A stretch of 8,774 nucleotides of DNA from an uncultured Acidaminococcus sp. (GTDB lineage Bacteria; Bacillota; Negativicutes; Acidaminococcales; Acidaminococcaceae): the NCBI GenBank assembly GCA_900770265.1, contig CAAGJR010000025.1, positions 1 to 8,774 on the forward strand, read 5' to 3'. The notes under the pieces are model-generated. The model was not told the origin of the DNA. It did not search any database and worked only from the letters and a program-made list of their open reading frames with translations. Positions 1-5,812 of the stretch are shown here, one piece after another. Made by a program: the position numbers and the translations under genes. Within the stretch, counting starts at the first letter, position 1; each line of letters begins with the position of its first letter.

Positions 1-732
1 GGCCCGGGTCTCCTGATCCAGGTCATACATGGGGCTCAGTTTGGGATTGGCCTTGATCTTCCGGGCATAGCGGATCAGATAGATGTTCGTGATCACATAA
101 TATACGGCGAAACAGAGGGCCCTGTACCACAGCCCGGAATACAGCGGCAGATCCGCAATGGTCTGGGCCACCACCGTGGTATACATGTTCAGGGTACCGG
201 TGGCAAATCCGATGGCCCCGCCCAGCAGCAGGATGGAAGCCCCGGTGATGGAGTCCAGTCCCATGGCCATGGCCAGCATCACCATCACCGGCCCGAAGGG
301 GATGAACGTATTGGCCCCCTGGGTGGTGCAGATCAGGCCGAAGATCAGGGTCAGCGCCGGCAGGAACACTTCCAGCCGGTCAGAGAACTTCTTCGCTCCC
401 AGGGCCAGGATGGCCTGCAGGGAACCCGTCTTCGTCACGATGTGGAAAGCAGACCCGGCCATGAGGATCACCATCATCAGGTCCACCCGCTTGCTCATGG
501 CCTTCATGATGTACAGGGGAATCTGCAGCGGGTTCACCCCGCTCCGGGCCACATAATGGAACGTGGCCGGATCCAGGACTTTCTTGCCTCCCGGTCCCTT
601 CACGAAATCATAGACCCCTGCCGGGATGATCCAGGTCAATAGGACCGCCACCACGATCAGGGCAAAGATGATGATGAATGTGTGCGGGAAATTGACTTTT
701 TTCACCGCTTTCGGTTTGGCTGCTGCCTCCAT
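1..732 (-). CDS. YfcC/DcuC-family membrane carrier, N-terminal part (runs off the left edge)
   Basis: Reading the minus strand from an ATG at 732 gives 244 open codons to the window edge, so the C-terminal half is missing. A basic, lysine-rich N-terminus leads into FPHTFIII and a first membrane helix (about residues 17-40, ending WIIPAG). More hydrophobic segments lie near 84-100, 122-136, 145-158, 163-182 and 203-222. The FPHTF start, WIIPAG, the stretch around GLDSITGASILLLGGAIGFATGTLN (split here as GLDSITGASI and GFATGTLN, residues 158-182) and AQTIADLPLYSGLWYR (190-204) are the layout of YfcC-like proteins of the C4-dicarboxylate anaerobic carrier family (DcuC, Pfam PF03606). It is therefore an inner-membrane secondary transporter; substrate unknown, probably a carboxylate, amino acid or peptide. 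AAGGAG at 741-746 sits 8 nt before the ATG. A promoter lies just upstream at 786-814. The gene is divergent from the CoA-transferase-like gene at 921. The family call is good; any substrate would be a guess. Confidence 0.8.
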   Translation of the reverse strand, partial: MEAAAKPKAVKKVNFPHTFIIIFALIVVAVLLTWIIPAGVYDFVKGPGGKKVLDPATFHYVARSGVNPLQIPLYIMKAMSKRVDLMMVILMAGSAFHIVTKTGSLQAILALGAKKFSDRLEVFLPALTLIFGLICTTQGANTFIPFGPVMVMLAMAMGLDSITGASILLLGGAIGFATGTLNMYTTVVAQTIADLPLYSGLWYRALCFAVYYVITNIYLIRYARKIKANPKLSPMYDLDQETRA

Positions 733-785
733 TTCCTTCACTCCTTCTGGTACAGCTGCATGGACTGCACACTTGATATGGTTCT

Positions 786-814
786 ATTGTAGGATAAATA
801 GTCTGTCTATTCAA
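786..814 (-). promoter_or_regulatory. Sigma70-type promoter of the leftward carrier gene
   Basis: On the minus strand TTGAAT (809-814) is followed after exactly 17 nt by TACAAT (786-791). Both boxes match five of six or nearly so to the consensus, with ideal spacing. The predicted transcript start is near 779, giving a leader of about 47 nt before the ATG at 732. The position relative to the gene and its ribosome-binding site is fully consistent. It is a sequence match only, with no expression evidence. Confidence 0.65.
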
Positions 815-853
815 ATTGGTCTTTTTCATCATAACGATAAAGTGGACTTATTA

Positions 854-880
854 TTGGAACCCGGCGTTCCATGGTATAAT
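854..880 (+). promoter_or_regulatory. Extended -10 promoter of the CoA-transferase-like gene
   Basis: A perfect TATAAT lies at 875-880, preceded by TG one base upstream (872-873), which makes the extended -10 form TGGTATAAT. A weaker -35 candidate, TTGGAA at 854-859, is only 15 nt upstream; TTATTG at 851-856 would give 18 nt. An extended -10 can work with a poor -35. The predicted start is near 887, leaving a leader of about 34 nt with the ribosome-binding site at 908-913. The promoter rules out the ATG at 816 as the translation start, because that codon would not be transcribed from here. Confidence 0.65.
855..871. promoter_or_regulatory. Perfect palindrome in the promoter spacer, candidate operator
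   Basis: TGGAAC (855-860) and GTTCCA (866-871) are perfect inverted copies separated by CCGGC. The 17-bp element lies between the -35 and -10 boxes of the rightward promoter, where a bound dimeric repressor would block RNA polymerase. It resembles no operator I can name with confidence: it does not fit the catabolite-response (cre) or Rex consensus well. A role as operator is inferred from symmetry and position. A 6-bp arm could also arise by chance. Confidence 0.4.
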
Positions 881-907
881 GGACCCAGCCAATGGCTTGA
901 ATCCAAA

Positions 908-913
908 AGGAGG
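908..913 (+). promoter_or_regulatory. Ribosome-binding site that fixes a TTG start
   Basis: AGGAGG, a full Shine-Dalgarno match, ends 7 nt before the TTG at 921. No comparable site precedes the ATG at 816 in the same frame, and that ATG lies upstream of the -10 box. Residues encoded between 816 and 920 (rich in Trp, Tyr and Ile) look like translated promoter DNA, not protein. The TTG start is therefore preferred. Confidence 0.85.
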
Positions 914-920
914 AATTCCC

Positions 921-2255
921 TTGTCCCTGCTGTCCGAATACAATGCAAAGAAAAAGACCGTCCCGGAGCTGCTTTCCCTGCTCCAGGACGGAGATTATAT
1001 CCTGTCCGCCCAAGCCCTGGCCGAGCCGGTGACGCTGCTGGAACAGCTGCCCCTGCTCCGCCAATGGGGACGGAAGAACATCGTTTTCAATTCCTGCATG
1101 CCCTTCCGGGACCTTGCCTGGTACCATGACCCGGCCATGCAGGAGACCCTGGAGCACGTATGCTGGTTCTTCAGTGCCCCCACCCGGAAAGCCCACCAGG
1201 AAGGCCTGTGCAGCTTCCTGCCCGGCTATTCCACGAACCTGGTGCGGAAAACGTTCCAGCGGCTCCGGTCCGAAGGCCGCCGTCCGGTGCTTCTGGCCAC
1301 GGCTTCTCCTATGGATGAGGAGGGAAATTTCTCTCTTTCCATCAGCGCCCTGTTCGAACGGGAAATCATCGATAACGGTGCTGTGGTGCTGCTGGAGGTG
1401 AGCTCCCGGTACCCCCGGACCCACGGGGACACCACCCTGCCGCTCTCCGCTGTGACCGCCTTTGTAGAAACGGACCGGACCGTGCCGGAAATGCCGAAAA
1501 CCACCCTGCGTCCGGTGGATGAGGCCATCGGCTCCCGGATCGCCGAACTGATTCCCGATGGGTCCACCCTCCAGCTGGGGGTGGGCCACATCCCCGATGC
1601 CGTGGCCATCCGGCTGAAAGACCGGAAGCACCTGGGTATCCATTCCGGCATGTTCAGCGAAAGCCTCATGGAGCTGATCCGCTGCGGCGCCGTGGACAAT
1701 TCCCTGAAAGGCTTCCATGAAGGAGAAACGGTGACGGCCTTTGCCGCCGGCAGTGAAAAATTGTACCGATTCCTCCATGAAAACAAAGATGTCCTGCTGA
1801 AGGGCGGCTACTACACCAACGCCCCGGCCATCATCGCCCGGAACCGGAACATGGTGTCCCTGAATACGGCCCTGGAAATCGACCTGACCGGCCAGTGCGC
1901 CGCCGAATCCATGGGCTTTACCCAGTGGAGCGCCACCGGTGCCCAGACGGAAACGGTGGAGGGTGCTCAGCTGTCCCCGGGGGGCAAATCCATCCTGGCC
2001 CTGCCTTCCTGCTATACGGCCCGGGGCAAAGAGGGAGAAAAGGTCCTGCGGTCCAAGATCGTGCTCAGCTTCAAACCGGGTACCATTGTGTCCACCTCCC
2101 GGAATGACGTGGATTACGTCGTTACGGAATACGGCACGGCCTGGCTCCGGGGACTGCCCCTGGACAAGCGGGCCAGGGCGCTCATTGCCATCGCCCACCC
2201 GTCCTTCCGGGAGCAGCTGACGGCAGATGCGAAAAAATACGGACTCATTTTTTAA
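921..2255 (+). CDS. Acetyl-CoA hydrolase/transferase family protein (4-hydroxybutyrate CoA-transferase-like) lacking the expected catalytic Glu
   Basis: The product has 444 residues from TTG, close to the roughly 430-450 usual for butyryl-CoA:acetate and 4-hydroxybutyrate CoA-transferases. The N-terminal domain (about 10-190) includes the usual VLLATASPMDEEGNFSLS segment (near 123-140). The C-terminal domain has LQLGVGHIPDAV (217-228), NTALEIDLTGQ (315-325), LSPGGKSILALPS (351-363) and TEYGTAWLRG (402-411). These enzymes normally swap CoA between short acyl groups in the cytosol. From memory, the catalytic glutamate lies in an H-[ST]-E-[MV] motif (Glu238 in the Clostridium aminobutyricum enzyme). 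Here the motif reads HSGM, with Gly243 encoded by GGC at 1647-1649. The usual GGQ loop also reads TGAQTET (339-345). Fold and family are secure; transferase activity is not. The gene is divergent from the carrier at 732 and convergent with the hgd operon. It appears intact, with no frameshift, and is rich in G/C-ending codons. Confidence 0.85.
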   Translation: MSLLSEYNAKKKTVPELLSLLQDGDYILSAQALAEPVTLLEQLPLLRQWGRKNIVFNSCMPFRDLAWYHDPAMQETLEHVCWFFSAPTRKAHQEGLCSFLPGYSTNLVRKTFQRLRSEGRRPVLLATASPMDEEGNFSLSISALFEREIIDNGAVVLLEVSSRYPRTHGDTTLPLSAVTAFVETDRTVPEMPKTTLRPVDEAIGSRIAELIPDGSTLQLGVGHIPDAVAIRLKDRKHLGIHSGMFSESLMELIRCGAVDNSLKGFHEGETVTAFAAGSEKLYRFLHENKDVLLKGGYYTNAPAIIARNRNMVSLNTALEIDLTGQCAAESMGFTQWSATGAQTETVEGAQLSPGGKSILALPSCYTARGKEGEKVLRSKIVLSFKPGTIVSTSRNDVDYVVTEYGTAWLRGLPLDKRARALIAIAHPSFREQLTADAKKYGLIF

Positions 2256-2265
2256 TCAATAGAAA

Positions 2266-2292
2266 AGGACCCGTCCAGAAAGGACGGGTCCT
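2266..2292. terminator. Strong hairpin 3' of the CoA-transferase-like gene
   Basis: AGGACCCGTCC (2266-2276) and GGACGGGTCCT (2282-2292) form a perfect 11-bp GC-rich stem with a 5-nt loop, starting 10 nt past the stop codon at 2255. On the plus strand no T-run follows (the next bases are ATCCATAAG), so it is not a canonical intrinsic terminator in that direction. On the minus strand it is followed by TTTTC, so it may be a second stop for read-through from hgdB. It probably limits transcription in both directions or protects the 3' end of the plus-strand mRNA. Confidence 0.6.
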
Positions 2293-2303
2293 ATCCATAA
2301 GCT

Positions 2304-2331
2304 GGAGACTCGAGACTAGTGACTAGAGACT
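2304..2331. repeat. Four degenerate tandem 7-bp repeats
   Basis: GGAGACT, CGAGACT, AGTGACT and AGAGACT follow one another without a gap (2304-2310, 2311-2317, 2318-2324, 2325-2331). Each ends in GACT; the consensus is NGAGACT with one copy changed to AGTGACT. The block sits exactly between the two terminator-like hairpins in noncoding DNA. Its function is unknown. It may be a remnant of a short tandem repeat family or simple slippage. Confidence 0.6.
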
Positions 2332-2369
2332 CAAAAAAAGAAGGAGCTGTGCAAACACAGCTCCTTCTT
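2332..2369 (-). terminator. Intrinsic terminator of the hydroxyglutarate operon
   Basis: On the minus strand AAGAAGGAGCTGTG (2369-2356) pairs perfectly with CACAGCTCCTTCTT (2351-2338) across a 4-nt loop. It is followed by a run of seven T (2338-2332, the first also pairing in the stem). It begins 9 nt after the hgdB stop codon. A 14-bp stem with a T-tract in the right direction is a textbook rho-independent terminator and marks the operon's 3' end. Confidence 0.92.
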
Positions 2370-2378
2370 CGTATAGGC

Positions 2379-3518
2379 TTACAGGCTTTCTGCGAAAGCT
2401 TCCAGAGCGGTCTGGGCTTGCCCGAAGTCACGGGTCTGTTGATCCACACCGATCTTCACATGAGGAATGTGATGGGCATCCAGAGCCTTCTTCAGGTCAG
2501 GGTATTCCATTTCTTCCGGATCGCAGAACTGCATCATGAAGACCACAACACCTTCAGCGCCGCTGTCTTTCACCAGCTGGCACACATGTTCAGCACGGGT
2601 GTTCTGCAGATAGGTCGGATCATACAGCAGTACATCGTTCTTTTGGTTAGCGAACTGTACAGCCAGGGCCTGCAGGCCATTATCCAGGTCTTCCGGAGCG
2701 TCCACAGCGAAGCTGCGGCTTTCGTAAGCGCAGTCATCAGCAGCTACGACCAGTTTGTTGTCGTCCATGGCTTTCAGCAGGCCGGGCATATTGTAGATGA
2801 TACCGGAAACGACCACTTTATGACCATCGAACTTGCCGGCCGGAGCAGCAGCCAGTTCCTTGTTCAGTTCTTCCAGTTTGGCAGTGTATTCGTCCTTCAG
2901 CATGAAGTAAGCAGCACGCAGGACAGCAGCACGGGCAGAAGCCGGAATCAGATCAGGATGTTCGTTGGCCAGTTTGCAGAATTCGCGGCGGGCTTTACGG
3001 CTCTTGTTGTACACTTTGATGGCATCTTTGATGGCATCATTGGTGATTTCATGACCGCAGATTTCTTCCAGATGACCTTTCACTTCGTTATAGGCATCAT
3101 AAGTGAACTGACGGCCGGCAGCGGTTTGACGAACCTGCGGATGGGCCAGGAAAATAACCGGCATCTTGCCTGCCATAGCTACTTTGAAGTTCTGGCTCAT
3201 AGGACGCAGGGTATCGCACAGAACCGTGGTGATGATCCCGTCCAGACCATCCAGGGTGCCGTCCAGCAGCATTTCCAGAGATTGCTGGGCAACGGTGCAG
3301 TAGAAGGAAGCACAGTATTCCTTCGAACGGACTTCCTGTTTGCCGTTGCAGCCCCATACACCCATGGGAACCATGCCTGCAGCATAGACCAATTCTTCCG
3401 GACTATAGTAAGGCAGACAGCCGATGGCTTTTTTACCCTGGGCTTTATATTTTGCCAGCATGGTTTTCGGGCTGGCAGAGATTTGTTTGAATTCATCAAG
3501 CAGTGCACTGATAGCCAT
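2379..3518 (-). CDS. hgdB: (R)-2-hydroxyglutaryl-CoA dehydratase, beta subunit
   Basis: This is the beta subunit of component D of the dehydratase that turns (R)-2-hydroxyglutaryl-CoA into (E)-glutaconyl-CoA, through a ketyl radical started by one electron from HgdC. The 379 residues match the known Acidaminococcus HgdB length. Family motifs are visible: GCLPYYSPEELVYAAGMVP (33-51), the conserved early cysteines Cys69 and Cys74 (EYCASFYC), Cys101 in VLCDTLR, and Cys332 in MQFCDPEEMEYPDL. The last three are probable iron-sulfur ligands by analogy with the 2-hydroxyacyl-CoA dehydratase family. The ATG lies 2 nt beyond the hgdA stop codon and its binding site is inside the end of hgdA, so translational coupling to the alpha subunit is likely. 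It is the last gene of the operon; the terminator follows at once. Identity is near certain. Confidence 0.97.
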   Translation of the reverse strand: MAISALLDEFKQISASPKTMLAKYKAQGKKAIGCLPYYSPEELVYAAGMVPMGVWGCNGKQEVRSKEYCASFYCTVAQQSLEMLLDGTLDGLDGIITTVLCDTLRPMSQNFKVAMAGKMPVIFLAHPQVRQTAAGRQFTYDAYNEVKGHLEEICGHEITNDAIKDAIKVYNKSRKARREFCKLANEHPDLIPASARAAVLRAAYFMLKDEYTAKLEELNKELAAAPAGKFDGHKVVVSGIIYNMPGLLKAMDDNKLVVAADDCAYESRSFAVDAPEDLDNGLQALAVQFANQKNDVLLYDPTYLQNTRAEHVCQLVKDSGAEGVVVFMMQFCDPEEMEYPDLKKALDAHHIPHVKIGVDQQTRDFGQAQTALEAFAESL

Positions 3519-3520
3519 TG

Positions 3521-4954
3521 TTATTTCCCCTTCTTTTCATCATTTGCTTCCATGGCTTCGACCAAGCCCTGAACACGGGTCTCATACTGAGCCGCGTTGA
3601 AGTTTCTCGGGTCAGCCTGGTCCCCGTCGAACCCGGCAGTGGGGATACCCATGTCTTTGGTGAAACGACGCTGCATTTCAGGCATGTAGCCGCTCCAAGG
3701 TTTGCAGGACCGGTTGTAGTGGACCAGTACGCCGTCGACCTTGTTGTCGCGGATCAGGCCTTCACGCCATGCAACACCCTGTTCGATGCTGACGGAGTTA
3801 GGTGCTTTGCAGTAGGCCTTGACCAGACCATCCAGGTTGTCGTATACGAACCCGAATGCAGGAGCATATACAACACCGGTGATGTTCAGGCCGTTGGCTT
3901 TCAGCGGTTTGAACAGGTTCGGCAGTTTCGGCCAGCAGGGGATACCTTCGAACATGATACGATGCTGTTCTTTGAACGGAGCCGTAGTGGTGCCGTCTTT
4001 TACATGCTGTTCCAGTTCGCTGGCCAGCAGTTCGAAAGCTTCGGCAGCTTCTACACGGCCACGGGCAGTAACAACGTCGGCCATGTGGTTGAACAGATCG
4101 AACCCGTTGAACGGAGCCGGTTTGTACTGCAGGTAATCGCAGACCTTCAACCATGCTTTAGCGGTACGGTTGGCGTTCTGGCAGCATTGTTCGAATTTAT
4201 CTTCATCGAACTTCTTGCCGGAGATTTCTTCCATTTGATGGATGGCCGTATCCAGCTGGGCACGGATGTATTTGACGTTGGATTCGTTGACATGATCGAA
4301 TTCGTTGTAGGGAACGTCGATCATGATCAAAGGAATGTTATGACGACGGGCAATGTCTTCATACCATTTGGTCATGCAGTTGCAGATGTTGTTGCAGCAC
4401 AGCAGGAAGTCCGGCTGAGGCATGGTCATCTGACGATATTTATGCAGGGCGTTCTGACGGCGGGTCTTTTCTTCCCCTTCCGGCAGAGCAGCGATTTCAT
4501 AGATGTTATCAACGGTCGGATACGGTTTCAGGGTCTTGGGATCGATCACGGGTTTGCCGTTTTCATCGAAGACCTTCTTGCCGTTTTCATCCTTCATCTG
4601 TTTGCCGCTGTTGGGGTTGATGATGTAGTTGCCATCTTTGTCCATCTTGTTGGCACCCCGATAGCCGGCGGAATAAGCCAGGGAAATCCGGGCATACCCG
4701 CAGATATCGTTATCGTAACCCATGTCTTCAGCAGCCTGGCACATCACTTCGCCGTCACGGTTGGCAGCGATACCGGCAGCCTGGTTTTCAGGATAGCCTA
4801 CGTGCAGACCGAAAGATTCAGCCAATTCGCAGGGGAATTTGGAAGAGGACCAGCCTACTTTTTCTCCTCTTTCTTTGGCTTCCCGCAGTTCTCTGTAAAC
4901 CTTTTCAACTACATCTCTCAATGCCTGAACGCCAGGGCTTACTTTCTTTGGCAT
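3521..4954 (-). CDS. hgdA: (R)-2-hydroxyglutaryl-CoA dehydratase, alpha subunit
   Basis: The alpha subunit (477 residues) pairs with HgdB to form the oxygen-sensitive, iron-sulfur dehydratase of the hydroxyglutarate pathway. Candidate cluster cysteines by family position are Cys85 (DICGYAR), one of the group Cys186, 187, 191 and 193 (CCNNICNCMTKW), and Cys417 (HYNRSCKPW). Relative to HgdB-like members it carries an extra hydrophilic segment at about 104-145 with a tandem eight-residue repeat, DENGKKVF then DENGKPVI (122-137). I recall the same insert in the A. fermentans protein. The start MPKKVSPGVQ is preceded by AGAAGGAAGG at 4961-4970. The first 35 codons use AGA three times, unlike the CGT-type Arg codons further in, as is common at gene starts. 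A 38-nt gap separates it from hgdC. Identity is near certain. Confidence 0.97.
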   Translation of the reverse strand: MPKKVSPGVQALRDVVEKVYRELREAKERGEKVGWSSSKFPCELAESFGLHVGYPENQAAGIAANRDGEVMCQAAEDMGYDNDICGYARISLAYSAGYRGANKMDKDGNYIINPNSGKQMKDENGKKVFDENGKPVIDPKTLKPYPTVDNIYEIAALPEGEEKTRRQNALHKYRQMTMPQPDFLLCCNNICNCMTKWYEDIARRHNIPLIMIDVPYNEFDHVNESNVKYIRAQLDTAIHQMEEISGKKFDEDKFEQCCQNANRTAKAWLKVCDYLQYKPAPFNGFDLFNHMADVVTARGRVEAAEAFELLASELEQHVKDGTTTAPFKEQHRIMFEGIPCWPKLPNLFKPLKANGLNITGVVYAPAFGFVYDNLDGLVKAYCKAPNSVSIEQGVAWREGLIRDNKVDGVLVHYNRSCKPWSGYMPEMQRRFTKDMGIPTAGFDGDQADPRNFNAAQYETRVQGLVEAMEANDEKKGK

Positions 4955-4990
4955 AATGATCCTTCCTTCTCTAGAAATGAAATCACGTGC

Positions 4991-5010
4991 AATCAGGCCT
5001 GTGCCTGATT
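4991..5010 (-). promoter_or_regulatory. Intercistronic hairpin covering the hgdC stop codon
   Basis: AATCAGGC (minus strand 5010-5003) and GCCTGATT (4998-4991) form a perfect 8-bp stem with a 4-nt loop. The TGA stop of hgdC lies inside the second arm. No T-tract follows, so it is not a normal terminator. It could slow termination, shield an mRNA end after cleavage, or reduce flow into hgdA; these roles are inferred. It also encodes the last residues of HgdC (QAQA). Confidence 0.45.
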
Positions 5011-5790
5011 TTTCAACGCTTTTTTATACGCATACAGGGCAGCACCCAGGGCACCATTGTACTGTGCCAGCGGAGATGTCTTGATTTCCACACCAAGACC
5101 TTCCTCCAGGGCCTGTCTTACACCATAGTTCTGGGCCACGCCGCCCGTCATCACTACGTCCTTCACAACCCCCACCCGGTTGGCAAGGCCGATGACACGG
5201 CTGGCTACGGAACGATGGATCCCGGCAATGATGTCGACCTTATCCGCGCCTTTGGACAGCTGGCTGATGACTTCACTTTCGGCAAACACCGTGCAGGTGG
5301 AGCTGATGGAGATCCGCTTCTTGGACTGGGCACCCAGCTCAGCCAGTTGCGAAACCTTCACTTCCAGGATATTCGCCATCACGTCCAGAAAACGGCCAGT
5401 CCCGGCAGCGCATTTATCGTTCATCTGGAAATTGGTCATGGCGCCGTTTTCCACATGGATGACCTTCACGTCCTGGCCGCCGATATCGATGACCGTATGG
5501 ACGTTGGGCCACAGGAAACTGGCACCCATGGCATGGCAGCTCAGTTCGCTCATCTGCTTGTCGGCAATGCCTTCCAGCGAGTTGCGCCCGTAGCCGGTAG
5601 CCAGGGTAAAGGCCATATCTTCCCGTTTCATATGAGCATTTTCCAGCACTTCCTTAATAGAACGTGCAGGACCGGAAGTACCGGTCCCCACGTCTACCAG
5701 GGATTTTGCCACGATGTCTTTTCCGTCTTTCAGGATAACGCACTTGGATGCCGTAGATCCAACATCGATTCCCAAGGTATAGATACTCAT
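4993..5790 (-). CDS. hgdC: Activator (component A) of 2-hydroxyglutaryl-CoA dehydratase
   Basis: HgdC is the homodimeric ATPase that couples ATP hydrolysis to transfer of a single low-potential electron to HgdAB; very little is needed because one electron supports many turnovers. It belongs to the ASKHA (acetate/sugar kinase, Hsc70, actin) fold: phosphate-1 loop GIDVGSTASK (7-16), phosphate-2 DIGGQD (102-107) and adenosine motif MTGGVAQN (214-221). The two cysteines that hold the [4Fe-4S] cluster at the dimer interface in A. fermentans, Cys127 (NDKCAAGTG) and Cys166 (SSTCTVF), fall at exactly those numbers. The 265 residues are slightly longer than the roughly 260 I recall. GGAGG (5801-5805) precedes the ATG by 10 nt, in the 22-nt gap after gcdA. 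A hairpin overlaps its stop codon. Identity is near certain. Confidence 0.97.
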   Translation of the reverse strand: MSIYTLGIDVGSTASKCVILKDGKDIVAKSLVDVGTGTSGPARSIKEVLENAHMKREDMAFTLATGYGRNSLEGIADKQMSELSCHAMGASFLWPNVHTVIDIGGQDVKVIHVENGAMTNFQMNDKCAAGTGRFLDVMANILEVKVSQLAELGAQSKKRISISSTCTVFAESEVISQLSKGADKVDIIAGIHRSVASRVIGLANRVGVVKDVVMTGGVAQNYGVRQALEEGLGVEIKTSPLAQYNGALGAALYAYKKALKNQAQA

Positions 5791-5812
5791 GTATTGATTG
5801 CCTCCGTAAGGA

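Noticed and set aside
158..556. Plus-strand open frame of 132 codons opposite the carrier gene
   Set aside because: It has no binding site or recognisable motif; the minus strand has a continuous membrane-protein frame with clear family motifs.
856..870. Palindrome as a catabolite-response (cre) site
   Set aside because: It has dyad symmetry and a central CG, but the arms do not fit the TGWAANCG pattern well, so no named regulator was assigned.
816..920. N-terminal extension of the CoA-transferase-like protein from the ATG at 816
   Set aside because: The ATG is upstream of the -10 box at 875-880, lacks a ribosome-binding site, and encodes a stretch unlike the family; TTG at 921 has AGGAGG at ideal spacing.
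807..2198. Minus-strand open frame of 463 codons opposite the CoA-transferase-like gene
   Set aside because: It is in complement register, low in complexity (Gly, His and Gln rich), and overlaps a conserved family protein on the plus strand that has a promoter and ribosome-binding site.
2304..2331. CRISPR array or mobile-element attachment site
   Set aside because: The 7-bp units have no spacers, and there is no transposase, integrase or flanking duplication nearby.
4955..4992. Terminator between hgdC and hgdA
   Set aside because: The hairpin at 4991-5010 has no T-tract after it, and the downstream genes are in the same well-established operon.
3518..5008. Plus-strand open frame of 496 codons, and similar ones at 2319-3572 and 4987-5844
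   Set aside because: They lie in codon register opposite hgdA, hgdB and hgdC, whose identity is certain; composition is that of a reverse complement (excess Phe, His, Val, Gln).
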